Shown here piece after piece: positions 29,818 through 41,405 of a stretch of 64,000 bases of DNA (its first letter is position 1; the number at the start of each line of letters is the position of its first letter). Under the pieces are notes generated by a model. It saw only the letters and a program-made list of their open reading frames with translations, was not told the origin of the DNA and did not search any database. The translations under genes and the position numbers were made by a program. The stretch is from Mesorhizobium sp. Root554 (GTDB lineage: Bacteria; Pseudomonadota; Alphaproteobacteria; Rhizobiales; Rhizobiaceae): positions 2,436,722 to 2,500,721 of the forward strand of contig NZ_LMGA01000001.1 in assembly GCF_001427025.1 (NCBI RefSeq). The letters are read 5' to 3'.

Positions 29818-31346
29818 TGGACATCCGCGCCGCGGAAATTTCCGCAATTCTCAAGGACCAGATCAAGAATTTCGGCAAGGAGGCTGAAGTCTCCGAAGTC
29901 GGCCAGGTGCTGTCCGTCGGTGACGGCATCGCCCGTGTCTACGGCCTCGACAACGTCCAGGCCGGCGAGATGGTCGAGTTCCCCGGCGGCATCCGCGGCA
30001 TGGCGCTGAACCTTGAAAGCGACAATGTCGGCGTCGTCATCTTCGGCAACGACCGCGACATCAAGGAAGGCGACACCGTCAAGCGCACCGGCGCTATCGT
30101 CGATGCCCCCGTCGGCATGGGCCTGCTCGGCCGCGTCGTCGACGCGCTCGGCAATCCGATCGACGGCAAGGGCCCTATCAAGGCCGAGAAGCGCATGCGC
30201 GTCGACGTCAAGGCGCCCGGCATCATTCCGCGCAAGTCGGTCAACGAGCCGATGTCGACCGGCCTCAAGGCCATTGATGCGCTGATCCCGGTCGGCCGCG
30301 GCCAGCGCGAGCTGGTCATCGGCGATCGTCAGACCGGCAAGACCGCCATCATCCTCGACACCATGCTCAACCAGAAGTCGGTCCACGACAACGGTCCCGA
30401 GAAGGAAAAGCTTTACTGCGTCTACGTCGCCGTCGGCCAGAAGCGCTCGACCGTCGCGCAGTTCGTCAAGGTGCTGGAAGAGCGCGGCGCCCTGGAATAT
30501 TCGATCATCATCGCCGCCACCGCTTCCGATCCTGCGCCGATGCAGTTCCTGGCGCCGTTCACCGCCTGCACCATGGGCGAATATTTCCGCGACAACGGCA
30601 TGCACGCGCTGATCAGCTATGACGATCTGTCGAAGCAGGCCGTCGCCTATCGCCAGATGTCGCTGCTGCTGCGCCGCCCGCCGGGCCGCGAAGCCTATCC
30701 GGGCGACGTGTTCTACCTGCACTCCCGCCTGCTGGAGCGCGCCGCCAAGCTGAACGACGATTTGGGCGGCGGCTCGCTGACTGCCCTGCCGATCATCGAG
30801 ACGCAGGCCAACGACGTGTCGGCCTATATCCCGACCAACGTGATTTCGATCACCGACGGGCAGATCTTCCTCGAGACCAACCTGTTCTTCCAGGGCATCC
30901 GCCCGGCCGTGAACGTCGGTCTCTCGGTTTCCCGCGTCGGCTCGGCCGCTCAGGTCAAGGCGATGAAGCAGGTTGCCGGCTCGATCAAGGGCGAGCTCGC
31001 CCAGTACCGCGAGATGGCCGCCTTCGCGCAGTTCGGTTCCGATCTGGACGCCGCGACGCAGCGCCTGCTGAACCGTGGCGCCCGCCTGACGGAGCTGCTC
31101 AAGCAGCCGCAGTTCTCGCCGCTCAAGACCGAGGAACAGGTTGCCGTCATCTTCGCCGGCGTCAATGGCTACCTCGACAAGCTGCCGGTTGCGCAGGTCG
31201 GCAAGTTCGAACAGGGCCTGCTGTCGCATATGCGCTCCGCCGGCAAGGAAATCCTCGACGCCATCCGCAAGGAAAAGGCGCTGTCGGACGATCTGCGCGG
31301 CAAGCTCAAGGCCGAGATCGACGCCTACGCCAGGACCTTCGCCTGA
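29817..31346 (+). CDS. atpA: F1F0 ATP synthase subunit alpha
   Basis: 509 residues, the regulatory nucleotide-binding subunit of the F1 hexamer. Start [21 protein letters not shown]-loop [19 protein letters not shown]; the [20 protein letters not shown] segment and the alpha/beta signature near [20 protein letters not shown] are intact. Second gene of atpHAGDC, start overlapping the atpH stop by one base. Confidence 0.98.
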   Translation: MDIRAAEISAILKDQIKNFGKEAEVSEVGQVLSVGDGIARVYGLDNVQAGEMVEFPGGIRGMALNLESDNVGVVIFGNDRDIKEGDTVKRTGAIVDAPVGMGLLGRVVDALGNPIDGKGPIKAEKRMRVDVKAPGIIPRKSVNEPMSTGLKAIDALIPVGRGQRELVIGDRQTGKTAIILDTMLNQKSVHDNGPEKEKLYCVYVAVGQKRSTVAQFVKVLEERGALEYSIIIAATASDPAPMQFLAPFTACTMGEYFRDNGMHALISYDDLSKQAVAYRQMSLLLRRPPGREAYPGDVFYLHSRLLERAAKLNDDLGGGSLTALPIIETQANDVSAYIPTNVISITDGQIFLETNLFFQGIRPAVNVGLSVSRVGSAAQVKAMKQVAGSIKGELAQYREMAAFAQFGSDLDAATQRLLNRGARLTELLKQPQFSPLKTEEQVAVIFAGVNGYLDKLPVAQVGKFEQGLLSHMRSAGKEILDAIRKEKALSDDLRGKLKAEIDAYARTFA

Positions 31347-31388
31347 TTTGACGGCGAAACGGACGAAAGACGCAATCGGGTTTGAAGC

Positions 31389-32270
31389 ATGCCTTCGTTA
31401 AAAGACCTTCGTAACCGTATCGCCTCGGTCAAGGCGACGCAGAAAATCACCAAGGCGATGCAGATGGTCGCCGCGGCGAAGCTGCGCCGCGCGCAGGAAG
31501 CGGCGGAAGCGGCAAGGCCTTATTCCCAACGCATGGGCGCGGTTCTCGCCAACATCACCCAGGCGGTTGGCGGCGGCGGCGATGCGCCGGCGCTGATGAC
31601 CGGCACCGGCAAGGACGACACCCATCTGCTCGTCGTCTGCACGGCCGAACGAGGTCTGTGCGGCGGTTTCAATTCGCAGATCGCCCGCCTAGCCCGCGAG
31701 CAGGCCCGCCGGCTTCTGGCGGACGGCAAGCAGGTGAAAATCCTCTGCGTCGGCAAGAAGGGCTATGACATCCTTAGGCGCGACTATGCCTCGCTGATCA
31801 TCGACCGCGTCGATCTGCGTGAAGTGAAGACGCTCGGCTTCGTCAACGCCGACGCCATCGCGCGCAAGGTGATCCACCTCTTCAACGAAGGCGCTTTCGA
31901 CGTCTGCACACTGATCTACTCGCAGTTCAAATCGGTGATCAGCCAGATCCCGACCGCGCAGCAGATCATCCCGGCGGCAGTGCCGGCTGCGAATGGCGAA
32001 GTCGCCAGCGACAGCGCCGTCTATGAATATGAGCCGGAGCCGGGCGAAATCCTCTCCGATCTCATCCCGCGCAACATCTCGGTGCAGATCTTCCGCGCCT
32101 TGCTGGAAAACGCGGCGGGCGAAATGGGCGCCAAGATGAGCGCCATGGACAATGCGACGCGCAACGCCGGCGACATGATCAACAAGCTGTCGATCACCTA
32201 CAACCGCCAGCGGCAGGCGCAGATCACCAAGGAACTGATCGAAATCATTTCGGGCGCCGAAGCGCTCTAG
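31389..32270 (+). CDS. atpG: F1F0 ATP synthase subunit gamma
   Basis: 293 residues, the central rotor shaft. N-terminal helix [20 protein letters not shown] and C-terminal helix MIDKL-type pattern [20 protein letters not shown] form the coiled coil that turns inside the alpha/beta ring. The RGLCGGFN motif is present. The gene lies 42 nt after atpA and 69 nt before atpD. Confidence 0.97.
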   Translation: MPSLKDLRNRIASVKATQKITKAMQMVAAAKLRRAQEAAEAARPYSQRMGAVLANITQAVGGGGDAPALMTGTGKDDTHLLVVCTAERGLCGGFNSQIARLAREQARRLLADGKQVKILCVGKKGYDILRRDYASLIIDRVDLREVKTLGFVNADAIARKVIHLFNEGAFDVCTLIYSQFKSVISQIPTAQQIIPAAVPAANGEVASDSAVYEYEPEPGEILSDLIPRNISVQIFRALLENAAGEMGAKMSAMDNATRNAGDMINKLSITYNRQRQAQITKELIEIISGAEAL

Positions 32271-32309
32271 CATGATGAAGCGGCGCCGCTTGGCCCGCGC
32301 CTCATGTGA

Positions 32310-33938
<1,629 letters not shown>

Positions 33939-33942
33939 CAAC

Positions 33943-34031
33943 GGCAATCGGCAATAGGGAGTAGGCAGTCGGGTAGAAACGGGGTTCGGAGATGCATTGT
34001 GCGATTGCCGACTGCCCACTGCCGACTGCCT
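33943..34031. repeat. imperfect inverted repeat between atpD and atpC
   Basis: Left arm 33943-33972 and right arm 34002-34031 are about 30 nt each, built from the unit GGCARTCGGCAR, with about four mismatches and two indels. Each arm is itself two copies of the unit. The spacer is 29 nt. It fills nearly the whole 100-nt gap inside the ATP synthase operon, where it could form a stable mRNA hairpin. It resembles dispersed rhizobial intergenic palindromes. Confidence 0.65.
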
Positions 34032-34038
34032 GAAAAAC

Positions 34039-34446
34039 ATGGCTGAAGCTTTCCAATTCGAACTCGTCTCCCCCGAACGCCTGCTCGTCTCCGAGCAGGT
34101 CGAGTCGGTCGTCATTCCGGGCGCCGAGGGCGAGATGACCGTCATGGCCAACCATGCGCCGGTGATGACCACGATCAAGCCCGGCGTCGTGACCGTGAAG
34201 GCCGTCGGCGGCCAGGAAGAACGCTATGTCGTGTTCGGCGGCTTCGCCGACATCCTGCCTTCGGGCTGCACGCTGCTGGCTGAATCCGCCGTCGCGGTGA
34301 AGGACATCGACCGCGCCGACATCGCCCGCCGCATCCAGGAGGCGCGGGAAGACGCAGCCGACGCCAAGTCCGACGAACACCGCACCAAGGCCGAGCAATT
34401 CCTCGACCAGCTCACCACGCTGGAAGGCGCGATCCTGCCGGCGTAA
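34039..34446 (+). CDS. atpC: F1F0 ATP synthase subunit epsilon
   Basis: 135 residues. N-terminal beta-sandwich FQFELVSPERLLVSEQVESV with PGAEGEMTVMANHAPVMTTI, then the two-helix C-terminal region (DRADIARRIQEAREDAAD). It couples rotation to F0 and can inhibit ATP hydrolysis. The ATG at 34039 (MAEAFQFELVS) matches homologues; codons upstream belong to the inverted repeat. Last gene of the operon, followed by a strong terminator. Confidence 0.96.
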   Translation: MAEAFQFELVSPERLLVSEQVESVVIPGAEGEMTVMANHAPVMTTIKPGVVTVKAVGGQEERYVVFGGFADILPSGCTLLAESAVAVKDIDRADIARRIQEAREDAADAKSDEHRTKAEQFLDQLTTLEGAILPA

Positions 34447-34475
34447 GCATTTCCGGCAAGCTCCCTATCGAATGC

Positions 34476-34504
34476 AAAAAGCCGGGCATCTGCCCGGCTC
34501 TTTT
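34476..34504 (+). terminator. Rho-independent terminator of the atpHAGDC operon
   Basis: AGCCGGGCA and TGCCCGGCT form a perfect 9-bp stem with a TC turn, flanked by five A before and TTTT after. It lies 30 nt after the atpC stop. Confidence 0.93.
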
Positions 34505-34564
34505 GTAAGCGACGCCCACAATGGACGCGTTGTCACCGTGTGCAGGGGACGTCGCCCAACTCGT

Positions 34565-35740
34565 TCAACTCAACGCCTCCACCGCCCGCATCACGCCGCG
34601 CAGTTCCGCCAGACCTTTGAGCCGGCCGATCCAGGTATAGCCTGGGCTTCGGCCGCCGCCGACATCGTCGGTCAGCGCGTGGCCGTGGTCGGGCCGCATC
34701 GGCAGCTCCCAGTCGGTGCGGCCCGCCGCCTTGCGCCGCCGCTCCTCGGCAATCAGCACCGAGACCACCGCAACCATGTCGGTATCGCCGTCGAGATGTT
34801 CGGCTTCGTGGAAAGAGCCGTCCGGTTCCTTGGTGACGTTGCGCAGGTGAACGAAATGGATGTCGCTGGCGAACTCCTTCGCCATGGCGACCAGATCGTT
34901 GCCGCGCCCCGCCCCGTAGGAGCCGGTGCAGAAGGTCAGCCCATTGGATGGTGACGGACAGGCAGCCAGCAGCCGTCGCGCGCCGTCCGCGCCGGAGACG
35001 ATGCGCGGCAGGCCGAACAGCGAAAAGGGAGGATCGTCGGCATGGATCGCCATCTTGACGCCCGCCTCCTCCGCCACCGGCACGATTTCGCGCAGGAAAG
35101 CGGCGAGATTTTCGTGCAAGCCGTCGGCCGTGATGTCGCGATACTGGTCGAGCGTCCTGCGGAAGCTGGCGCGGTCGAAGACAAATTCCCGCGCCGGCAC
35201 CCAGCCTATGAGGTTCTGTTCCAGCTTCGCCTTGTCGCTCTCGCTCATCGCGGCAAGCCGCTTTCGCGCCGCTTCGATGCGCTCAGCCGGATGGTCGGCC
35301 TCGGCGCCCGGTCTTTCGAGGATCAGCACATCATAGGCGCAGAAATCGATCATGTCGAAACGCAGCGCCGTGCCGCCATGGGCCATCGGATAGAAAAGGT
35401 CCGTCCGCGTCCAGTCGGTGATCGGCATGAAATTATAGCAGACAATGCGGATACCGGCCGCCCCCACCGCGCGGATCGAGGCTTTGTACTTGTCGATCAG
35501 CTCGCGGAAATTGCCCGTACGGGACTTGACATTCTCATGCACGACGATGCTTTCGACCACATCCCAGGTCAGCCCCGCCGCTTCGATCTCCCCCTTGCGC
35601 CGGGCGAGTTCATCCGCCGGCCAGGCGCGCCCGTCATTGAGGTGATGCAGCGCGCTGACGACGCCGACAGCGCCGGCCTGCCGCACATGCGCCAGCGTTA
35701 CCGGATCGTCCGGCCCGAACCAGCGCCAGGTCTGTCTCAT
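34565..35740 (-). CDS. uxuA: mannonate dehydratase
   Basis: 391 residues. Converts D-mannonate to 2-keto-3-deoxygluconate in hexuronate breakdown. UxuA signatures: [23 protein letters not shown] at the start, [51 protein letters not shown] and the C-terminal [11 protein letters not shown]. The start overlaps the uxuB stop by 4 nt (ATGA), so both are translated from one message. UxuA-UxuB convert fructuronate to KDG in two steps. Confidence 0.95.
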   Translation of the reverse strand: MRQTWRWFGPDDPVTLAHVRQAGAVGVVSALHHLNDGRAWPADELARRKGEIEAAGLTWDVVESIVVHENVKSRTGNFRELIDKYKASIRAVGAAGIRIVCYNFMPITDWTRTDLFYPMAHGGTALRFDMIDFCAYDVLILERPGAEADHPAERIEAARKRLAAMSESDKAKLEQNLIGWVPAREFVFDRASFRRTLDQYRDITADGLHENLAAFLREIVPVAEEAGVKMAIHADDPPFSLFGLPRIVSGADGARRLLAACPSPSNGLTFCTGSYGAGRGNDLVAMAKEFASDIHFVHLRNVTKEPDGSFHEAEHLDGDTDMVAVVSVLIAEERRRKAAGRTDWELPMRPDHGHALTDDVGGGRSPGYTWIGRLKGLAELRGVMRAVEALS

Positions 35741-37212
35741 GCAACCCTCCCCTTTTCAGCCAGGACGGCCAGGACGGCCGTTGGTCCGTCGCGCCGCAGC
35801 CTGTCGAGATGCGCCGCGGTCAATTCGATGAGTCTGTCCCGCCCGGCCCGGTCCCTGGCAAAACCTGCAAGGTCGAAAACGGCCCGAGCCATCTCTGTCG
35901 CAGGCAGATGCCGTCCGGCAAGGGCTGAAAGCGGTTCGTCGAGAGGGTCGGTGAATTGGCCGCGCAGTGTCCCTCCGCGCATCTCGCAGGCGGTGATCCA
36001 GGCGGCGACGGCGAGCATGAGGTGATCCGGCGATGCGCCTGCCTCAAGCGTGTCCAGCGCCGAGCCTAGAATACGCTGCGGCAGCTTCTGGCTGCCGTCA
36101 TTGGCAATCTGCGCCGTGCGGTGGGCGAGCGCCGGATTGGCATAGCGGCGCGCCAGCTGCCGCGTATAGCCCTCCGTATCGAGCCCGGCCGGCAGCGTCG
36201 GAATGGCTTCCGCCCAAAGCCCATCGACGAAGGCCCTGATATGCGGATCGGCGAAGGCGCGGTCGACCGTTTCATGCCCGCTGAGCAGGCCGAGATAGGC
36301 GATGGCCGAATGCGACCCGTTGAGCAGCCTGAGTTTCATATCCTCGTAGGCGCGCACATCCGCGACCATGGTGGCGCCGAACCGTTCCCAGGCCGGCCGG
36401 CCCTGCGGGAACCGATCCTCGACCACCCATTGGCAGAAGGGCTCGGTCATCACCGGCCATGCGTCTTCCACGCCAAGCAGCGAAGAAAGCCGCGCCCTGT
36501 CCGTTTCGGTCGTCGCCGGCACGATGCGGTCGATCATGCTGGATGGAAACGCGACATCTTCTGCAATATGGCGCGCCAGACCGGCGTCCCTCAGGCTGGC
36601 GAACTCGCTCAGCAGTGCGTGCAACGTCTCACCATTGGCAGGAAGATTGTCGCAACTCAGCACAGTAAGGGGCGGTATGCCCGCTTTCCGCCGCCGCGCC
36701 AGCGCCTCGGCGAGAAATCCGTGCGCAGTTCTCGGCGCACCAGGATTGGCAAGGTCGTGGACGATATCGGGATGTGTCATGTCCAGCCCGCCACCGGCCG
36801 CCCGCAGATAGGCTTTTTCGGTGATCGTCAGCGTGACGATGCGAACGCCGGGATCGGTAAGGACGGCCAGCAATGCCTCGGGGTTCTCAGGCGCCACAAG
36901 CAAGGACAGGATCGATCCGACGACCCGCAGCCGCTCCCCCTCTCCGTCGCGAACCGCCAGTGTGTAAAGCCCGTCCTGCGGGCCGAGCGCATCGCGTGTG
37001 TCAGCGCTGCGCAGCGACGCGCCGACAATGCCCCAGTCCGTTTCGCCGGCGGCCAGGCAATCGTCGACATAGACGGCCTGATGCGCACGGTGAAAGGCGC
37101 CGACGCCGAGATGGACGATGCCCGGCCGAATAAGCGCGCGCTCGTAAGCCGGCTTTGCCACGTCGGCTGGCAGCGTGGAAAGCGTTCGGCTCGACAGGCG
37201 TTCAGGAGACAT
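35737..37212 (-). CDS. uxuB: mannitol dehydrogenase family protein, probable fructuronate reductase
   Basis: 491 residues, polyol-specific long-chain dehydrogenase. Rossmann-side sequence [28 protein letters not shown], and family motif [19 protein letters not shown] containing the catalytic Lys and His. Coupling to uxuA points to D-fructuronate/D-mannonate rather than mannitol as substrate. The ATG at 37212 ([15 protein letters not shown]) has a GGAGA-type box upstream region and matches family length; the frame is open 54 codons more. The tRNA-like repeat lies only 59 nt upstream of this start. Confidence 0.88.
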   Translation of the reverse strand: MSPERLSSRTLSTLPADVAKPAYERALIRPGIVHLGVGAFHRAHQAVYVDDCLAAGETDWGIVGASLRSADTRDALGPQDGLYTLAVRDGEGERLRVVGSILSLLVAPENPEALLAVLTDPGVRIVTLTITEKAYLRAAGGGLDMTHPDIVHDLANPGAPRTAHGFLAEALARRRKAGIPPLTVLSCDNLPANGETLHALLSEFASLRDAGLARHIAEDVAFPSSMIDRIVPATTETDRARLSSLLGVEDAWPVMTEPFCQWVVEDRFPQGRPAWERFGATMVADVRAYEDMKLRLLNGSHSAIAYLGLLSGHETVDRAFADPHIRAFVDGLWAEAIPTLPAGLDTEGYTRQLARRYANPALAHRTAQIANDGSQKLPQRILGSALDTLEAGASPDHLMLAVAAWITACEMRGGTLRGQFTDPLDEPLSALAGRHLPATEMARAVFDLAGFARDRAGRDRLIELTAAHLDRLRRDGPTAVLAVLAEKGRVA

Positions 37213-37639
37213 CGGCAATCCAGAAAATCGACATTGACATGGCACTGGACGCTCTGGAGCCGCGAATGCGTGGTGATCCCGACAGGAATCGACCTGTGAC
37301 CTACAGATTAGGAATCTGCGGCTAACCCGCGCAAAACATGGAAATTTACATCCAATGTCGCGCCCATGTCGCACTATTGGAAAAACATCGCTTCGGCAAT
37401 AGCCATCTCGCCGGCATCATCCGCAACTCGCGGCAGATATCCTTGATCCCTGGACAAGCGAAAGCCGACGCATCTTCGCAATCGTCTCCACAACATCCAA
37501 AACAAATGCCTCCGATAAAACCGAAGGCAGTGTGACAACCCTGCGTTTACAGGGGTCCTTTCTGGACGCGGGTCACCCCTGAAACGGGGTCCTTGTTCCA
37601 AGCCGAAACACAGTTAAGCGAATGGAGCAATGCTGCCCA
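37213..37639. other. 427-bp gap holding the tRNA fragment
   Basis: Between uxuB (starting 37212, leftward) and the end of the GntR-family gene (37640). Besides the tRNA fragment at 37271-37322 there is a possible hairpin with arms CAGGGGT and ACCCCTG around 37552-37580. Short frames here show no protein features. Confidence 0.5.
37271..37322 (-). repeat. 3' fragment of tRNA-Arg(CCU), probable attachment-site copy
   Basis: 52 nt matching the 3' 54 nt of the tRNA-Arg gene at 56084-56160 in the same orientation, from the anticodon stem through CCA, with 3 substitutions and a gap (50 of 54 columns identical). Two of the substitutions convert the first T-stem pair from G-C to A-T and so keep it paired. 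One T of the T-loop is missing and the 5' part is absent, so it is not a working tRNA. As a direct repeat it marks the far end of a tRNA-targeted insertion. Confidence 0.85.
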
Positions 37640-38299
37640 CTACTCAGCCGCCGCGCGATTTATGGATGTCAAAAGATCGCCGAACCGCTCACCTTGTACG
37701 GCAACATGTGCATAGGCTCGAGATGCAGAGAGATTGCCATCACCGTTGAGCAACGCGTCGACAATGGCCTCATGCTCACCGAGCGACGTCTTCATGCGAT
37801 TGCGAACCCGCAATTGCAGGCGTCGGAAAGGCGCCAACCGTCGGTGCAGCGCCATTGCCTGGTCGGCGATGAACGCATTGCCCCCGGCGATGTAGATCGC
37901 ACGATGAAACCGTTCATTTTCGTAATAATATGCGTCCGTATCGCCAGCGTCGGCAGCGCGCCGACAGGCTTCGAGCGTCGTCTTCAGCTCGGCCTCGTCC
38001 GAAACCAGCATCCGGCGTGCGGCGGAGCGGGCGCAGATCGCTTCGAACTCGGCCATCAATTCGAACATTTCAAGCAATTGTTTTGGATCGGGGGCGCTGA
38101 CCACCGCACCGCGATGACGACGATGCTCGATCAGGCCGGCGATCGACAACTGCTGCAAAGCTTCACGGATCGGCGTTCGAGACACACCAAAGCGTGCAGC
38201 AAGTGAGGCCTCATCGAGACGCTCCCCAGGTTGCAGGGCGCCGGTGGCGATTTCCTCTTCGATTTGGGCCTTCAGGCGATTCGACTGATTGATCTTCAT
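37640..38299 (-). CDS. GntR/FadR family transcriptional regulator, probable malonate regulator
   Basis: 219 residues: N-terminal winged HTH (residues ~5-70, DEASLAARFGVSRTPIREAL) and a C-terminal FCD ligand domain (~78-205) with metal-site His residues in NERFHRAIYIAGGNAFIAD and SLGEHEAIVDALL. Divergent from the TRAP/malonate operon. In rhizobia, GntR-type MatR regulates malonate genes and senses malonate, so the same role is inferred. A TTGCATACAA palindrome in the shared promoter is the candidate operator. Confidence 0.88.
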   Translation of the reverse strand: MKINQSNRLKAQIEEEIATGALQPGERLDEASLAARFGVSRTPIREALQQLSIAGLIEHRRHRGAVVSAPDPKQLLEMFELMAEFEAICARSAARRMLVSDEAELKTTLEACRRAADAGDTDAYYYENERFHRAIYIAGGNAFIADQAMALHRRLAPFRRLQLRVRNRMKTSLGEHEAIVDALLNGDGNLSASRAYAHVAVQGERFGDLLTSINRAAAE

Positions 38300-38359
38300 T
38301 CAACGACAATGGCTTGTTTGCGCGCTTCTCGCAAGTAACGTTGAGCAATACAGCATAAA

Positions 38360-38369
38360 TTGCATACAA
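38360..38369. promoter_or_regulatory. candidate GntR/FadR operator and promoter of the malonate operon
   Basis: TTGCATACAA, extended to ATTGCATACAAT, is symmetric at 10 of 12 positions and resembles the TTGTATACAA-type sites bound by FadR-subfamily regulators. A TTGACA hexamer at 38375-38380 immediately downstream could be the -35 element of the operon promoter. The pair lies between the divergent regulator (38299) and the TRAP binding-protein start (38446). Confidence 0.5.
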
Positions 38370-38445
38370 TCCAATTGACAATGCGTACAGAAGGCTCTCA
38401 ACTGCCGGCTTGTCGGCTGGAGGGCCGAAACCCAGGGAGGAAATA

Positions 38446-39450
38446 TTGCGACACTTCATTCAAGCGCTTTGCCTATCCACGGCGATGATCGTCGGCGGTT
38501 TTGCAGTTACGGACGCTTCAGCAACGACCATTCTCAAGGCTTCGCATCAGTTTCCGGGGGGCAAGGGCGATATCCGCGACGAAATGGTGCAGATCATTGC
38601 CCGCGAGGTCGCGGCCGCGAATGTCGATCTGGAAATTCAGGTGTTCCCCGGATCGTCGCTTTACAAGCCGAACGACCAATGGAACGCGGTCACGCGCGGA
38701 CTGCTCGACATGACATCCTTCCCGCTGGACTACGCCTCCGGGCGGCATCCGGAATTCTCCGCGACGCTGATGCCGGGTCTCGTTGGCAACGCCGACCGTG
38801 CCCTGCGGCTTAATGATTCCGATTTCATGAAGGACATCAAGAAGATCGTCGACGACGCCGGCGCGATGGTGATCGCCGATGCCTGGCTTTCCGGCGCATT
38901 CGCATCCAAAAAGGGCTGCATTACTTCGCCCGATACGATCAAGGGCCAGGTGATCCGCGCGGCTGGTCCGGCCTTCGAGGAGATGCTGGTCGCAGCGGGC
39001 GCATCGATTTCGTCGATGCCTTCATCCGAAATCTACACTGGAATGCAGACCGGCGTTCTCGATGCGGCGAACACCTCGTCGGCGAGTTTCGTCTCCTACC
39101 GGCTGTTCGAGCAGGCCAAGTGCCTGACGGCTCCCGGCGAAAACGCGCTCTGGTTCATGTACGAACCGGTGCTGGTTTCGAAGAAGGTCTTCGAAGGGCT
39201 GACCGGGGAACAGCAAAAGGCGATCCTTGCGGCGGCCGACAAGGCAGAGGCCTTTTTCAATGAGGAAGTGCGCAAGGGCGACCAGATGATGATCGACGCC
39301 TACAAGAAGGCGGGCGTCGAAGTCGTCGAGATGTCGAAGGCCGATTATGATGCCTGGCTCGAAATCGCCAAGCAGTCCTCCTACAAGAAGTTCGCCGAGA
39401 AGGTCCCGGGCGGCGACAAGCTGATCGAGAAGGCTCTTGCCGTGCAATGA
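38446..39450 (+). CDS. matP: TRAP transporter substrate-binding protein (DctP family), probable malonate binding
   Basis: 334 residues with a signal peptide (RHFIQALCLSTAMIVGGFAV, cleavage near DASAT). DctP fold: SHQFPGGKGDIRDEMVQI, the helix containing GLLDMTSFPLDYASGRHPEF, and RAAGPAFEEMLVAAGAS with the conserved Arg that contacts the substrate carboxylate. TTG 38446 is chosen because GGGAGG (38435-38440) is correctly spaced. Gene order with QM, decarboxylase and synthetase matches the malonate TRAP system of Sinorhizobium, hence the substrate call. Confidence 0.85.
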   Translation: MRHFIQALCLSTAMIVGGFAVTDASATTILKASHQFPGGKGDIRDEMVQIIAREVAAANVDLEIQVFPGSSLYKPNDQWNAVTRGLLDMTSFPLDYASGRHPEFSATLMPGLVGNADRALRLNDSDFMKDIKKIVDDAGAMVIADAWLSGAFASKKGCITSPDTIKGQVIRAAGPAFEEMLVAAGASISSMPSSEIYTGMQTGVLDAANTSSASFVSYRLFEQAKCLTAPGENALWFMYEPVLVSKKVFEGLTGEQQKAILAAADKAEAFFNEEVRKGDQMMIDAYKKAGVEVVEMSKADYDAWLEIAKQSSYKKFAEKVPGGDKLIEKALAVQ

Positions 39451-39516
39451 GCGCACCAGGGACGGCGGCGGCGCCAAGATCCGCCGTCACCCGGTCTCAT
39501 CTGCGAGGACGTCTGG

Positions 39517-40092
39517 ATGATGAACATATATATCAAGGCGGTCGGCGCGCTGTCGCGCGCGCTCGCGGTCCTCTCAACGCTCCTGATCGTCGCCGCGATG
39601 CTCGTGGTGTGCCAGATGATCCTGATGCGCTATATATTCCGTCTTCCGACGATCTGGCAGACGGATTTCGTCATCTTCTCCGCGACCGCCGCGATGTTTC
39701 TCGGGGCGCCTTACGTGCTGTTGAAGGGCGGCCATGTCGGCGTGGACGTGGTCGAAATGCTGGTCGGAGACCGAGCCCGGCTGCGCCTCAAGCTCCTCGG
39801 CAGCGTGCTGGGCCTCGCGTTCTGCGTGATCATGCTCGCGGCGACCTGGGTGCAGTTCCATGATGCATGGGCTGGCAACTGGAAGCATTCCAGCGTCTGG
39901 GCTCCGCCGCTCTGGGTGCCGCTGGCAGCCCTGCCGATCGGCTTTGCCGCGCTCTGCCTCCAATATGTCGCTCAGATCCTGGTTCTCGTGACGACCGGCG
40001 TCGTGCCGGATGAAAGTCATGCACCGGTTGCCGAAATCCCCGTGATCGACGGTCCCGATCCGAGAACCCTTCTCAAGGAGGCCAAGCGATGA
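39517..40092 (+). CDS. matQ: TRAP transporter small permease (DctQ family)
   Basis: 191 residues with four membrane helices (LSRALAVLSTLLIVAAMLVV; FVIFSATAAMFLGAPYVLL; LLGSVLGLAFCVIMLAATWV; LAALPIGFAALCLQYVAQIL). The sequence R-Y-I-F-R-L-P-T-I-W-Q-T-D-F matches the DctQ loop. It joins the large permease to the binding protein for sodium-driven uptake. The 3' end overlaps the next gene by 4 nt (ATGA). A 66-nt gap separates it from the binding-protein gene. Confidence 0.87.
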   Translation: MMNIYIKAVGALSRALAVLSTLLIVAAMLVVCQMILMRYIFRLPTIWQTDFVIFSATAAMFLGAPYVLLKGGHVGVDVVEMLVGDRARLRLKLLGSVLGLAFCVIMLAATWVQFHDAWAGNWKHSSVWAPPLWVPLAALPIGFAALCLQYVAQILVLVTTGVVPDESHAPVAEIPVIDGPDPRTLLKEAKR

Positions 40093-41405
40093 GCCCGACA
40101 CTCGCCGGACTGATGATCATCGCCAGTCTTTTCGTGCTTCTTGGAACAGGCATGCCGATTGCCTTTGCGCTGGGCCTCGCGGCTTTCGGCGCACTCTACC
40201 TGCAGAGTGGGGCGGCGATCTTCTACATACTCGGCGACACCGTGTTCTCGGGCATCGCTAATCTGGCCTACGTGTCGATCCCGATGTTCGTGCTGATGGG
40301 TGCAGCGGTCGCGTCCTCGCCTGCGGGATCGGACCTCTACACCGCGCTCGACCGCTGGCTGAACCGTGTTCCTGGCGGGCTTGTTCTGTCCAATATCGGC
40401 GCCTGCGCCATCTTTTCCGGCATGACCGGATCATCCCCGGCGACATGCGCTGCGATCGGCAAGATGGGCATCCCGGAGATGCTGAAACGTGGATATCCAA
40501 CGACTGTCGCCACCGGCTCGATCGCCGCGGGCGGCACCCTCGGCATTCTCATCCCGCCGTCCGTCACGCTGATCGTCTACGGCATTGCGACGGAAACCTC
40601 GATCGGACGCCTGTTCATGGCCGGCGTTGTTCCCGGTATCATGCTGACGATCATGTTCATGATCTGGGCGGTGATCGACTGCAGGCGCAAGGGCTTTGAG
40701 CTAGACGCCCGTGCGGTCCGTTACACGCTGCGGGAGAAGCTCTCCGCTTTGCCACGCGTGCTGCCGTTCCTGCTCATCATCGCCGGCACGCTCTATGTCC
40801 TTTACGGCGGCATCGCCACCCCTTCGGAGGCGGCCGGTGCGGGCGCGTTCCTCACGCTGGCCGTGGTGGTTATCGCCTACCGTCTGTTCCGGGCGCGACC
40901 GATCGCCAAAATCTTTGGCTCAGCCATGCGCGAGAGCGTCATGATCATGATGATCATGGCCGCCGCCGAACTCTTCGCCTTCGCACTGTCATCGCTGTTC
41001 ATCACTCAGACGGTTGCCGGCGCGATTGGTGGCATGGATGTGAACCCGTGGGTCCTGATGCTGGTCATCAACGTGTTCCTGTTGATCTGCGGCATGTTCC
41101 TGCCGCCGGTCGCCGTCATTGTGATGACGGCGCCGATGCTGTTTCCAATCGTCACACAAGCCGGCTTCGACCCATACTGGTTCGCGATCATCCTGACGAT
41201 CAACATGGAAGTCGGACTGATCACGCCGCCCATCGGCCTCAATCTCTTTGTCATCAACGCCATCGCCCCGACAATACCGACGAAGGACATTCTGTGGGGG
41301 GCGCTGCCCTATGTGCTGGTCATGTTCCTGGCAATCCTCATTCTATGCATCTTCCCCGACATCGCCACCTGGCTGCCCAACCAAATGCTGGGGGACGTCC
41401 AATGA
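40089..41405 (+). CDS. matM: TRAP transporter large permease (DctM family)
   Basis: 438 residues, about twelve hydrophobic helices, the transport channel of the TRAP system. Typical DctM sequences: FALGLAAFGALYLQSG, YVSIPMFVLMGAAVASS, FSGMTGSSPATCAAIGK, AGGTLGILIPPSVTLIVYG and NMEVGLITPPIGLNLFVINA. Start and stop both overlap neighbours by 4 nt, so transporter and malonyl-CoA decarboxylase are translationally coupled. Confidence 0.93.
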   Translation: MSPTLAGLMIIASLFVLLGTGMPIAFALGLAAFGALYLQSGAAIFYILGDTVFSGIANLAYVSIPMFVLMGAAVASSPAGSDLYTALDRWLNRVPGGLVLSNIGACAIFSGMTGSSPATCAAIGKMGIPEMLKRGYPTTVATGSIAAGGTLGILIPPSVTLIVYGIATETSIGRLFMAGVVPGIMLTIMFMIWAVIDCRRKGFELDARAVRYTLREKLSALPRVLPFLLIIAGTLYVLYGGIATPSEAAGAGAFLTLAVVVIAYRLFRARPIAKIFGSAMRESVMIMMIMAAAELFAFALSSLFITQTVAGAIGGMDVNPWVLMLVINVFLLICGMFLPPVAVIVMTAPMLFPIVTQAGFDPYWFAIILTINMEVGLITPPIGLNLFVINAIAPTIPTKDILWGALPYVLVMFLAILILCIFPDIATWLPNQMLGDVQ

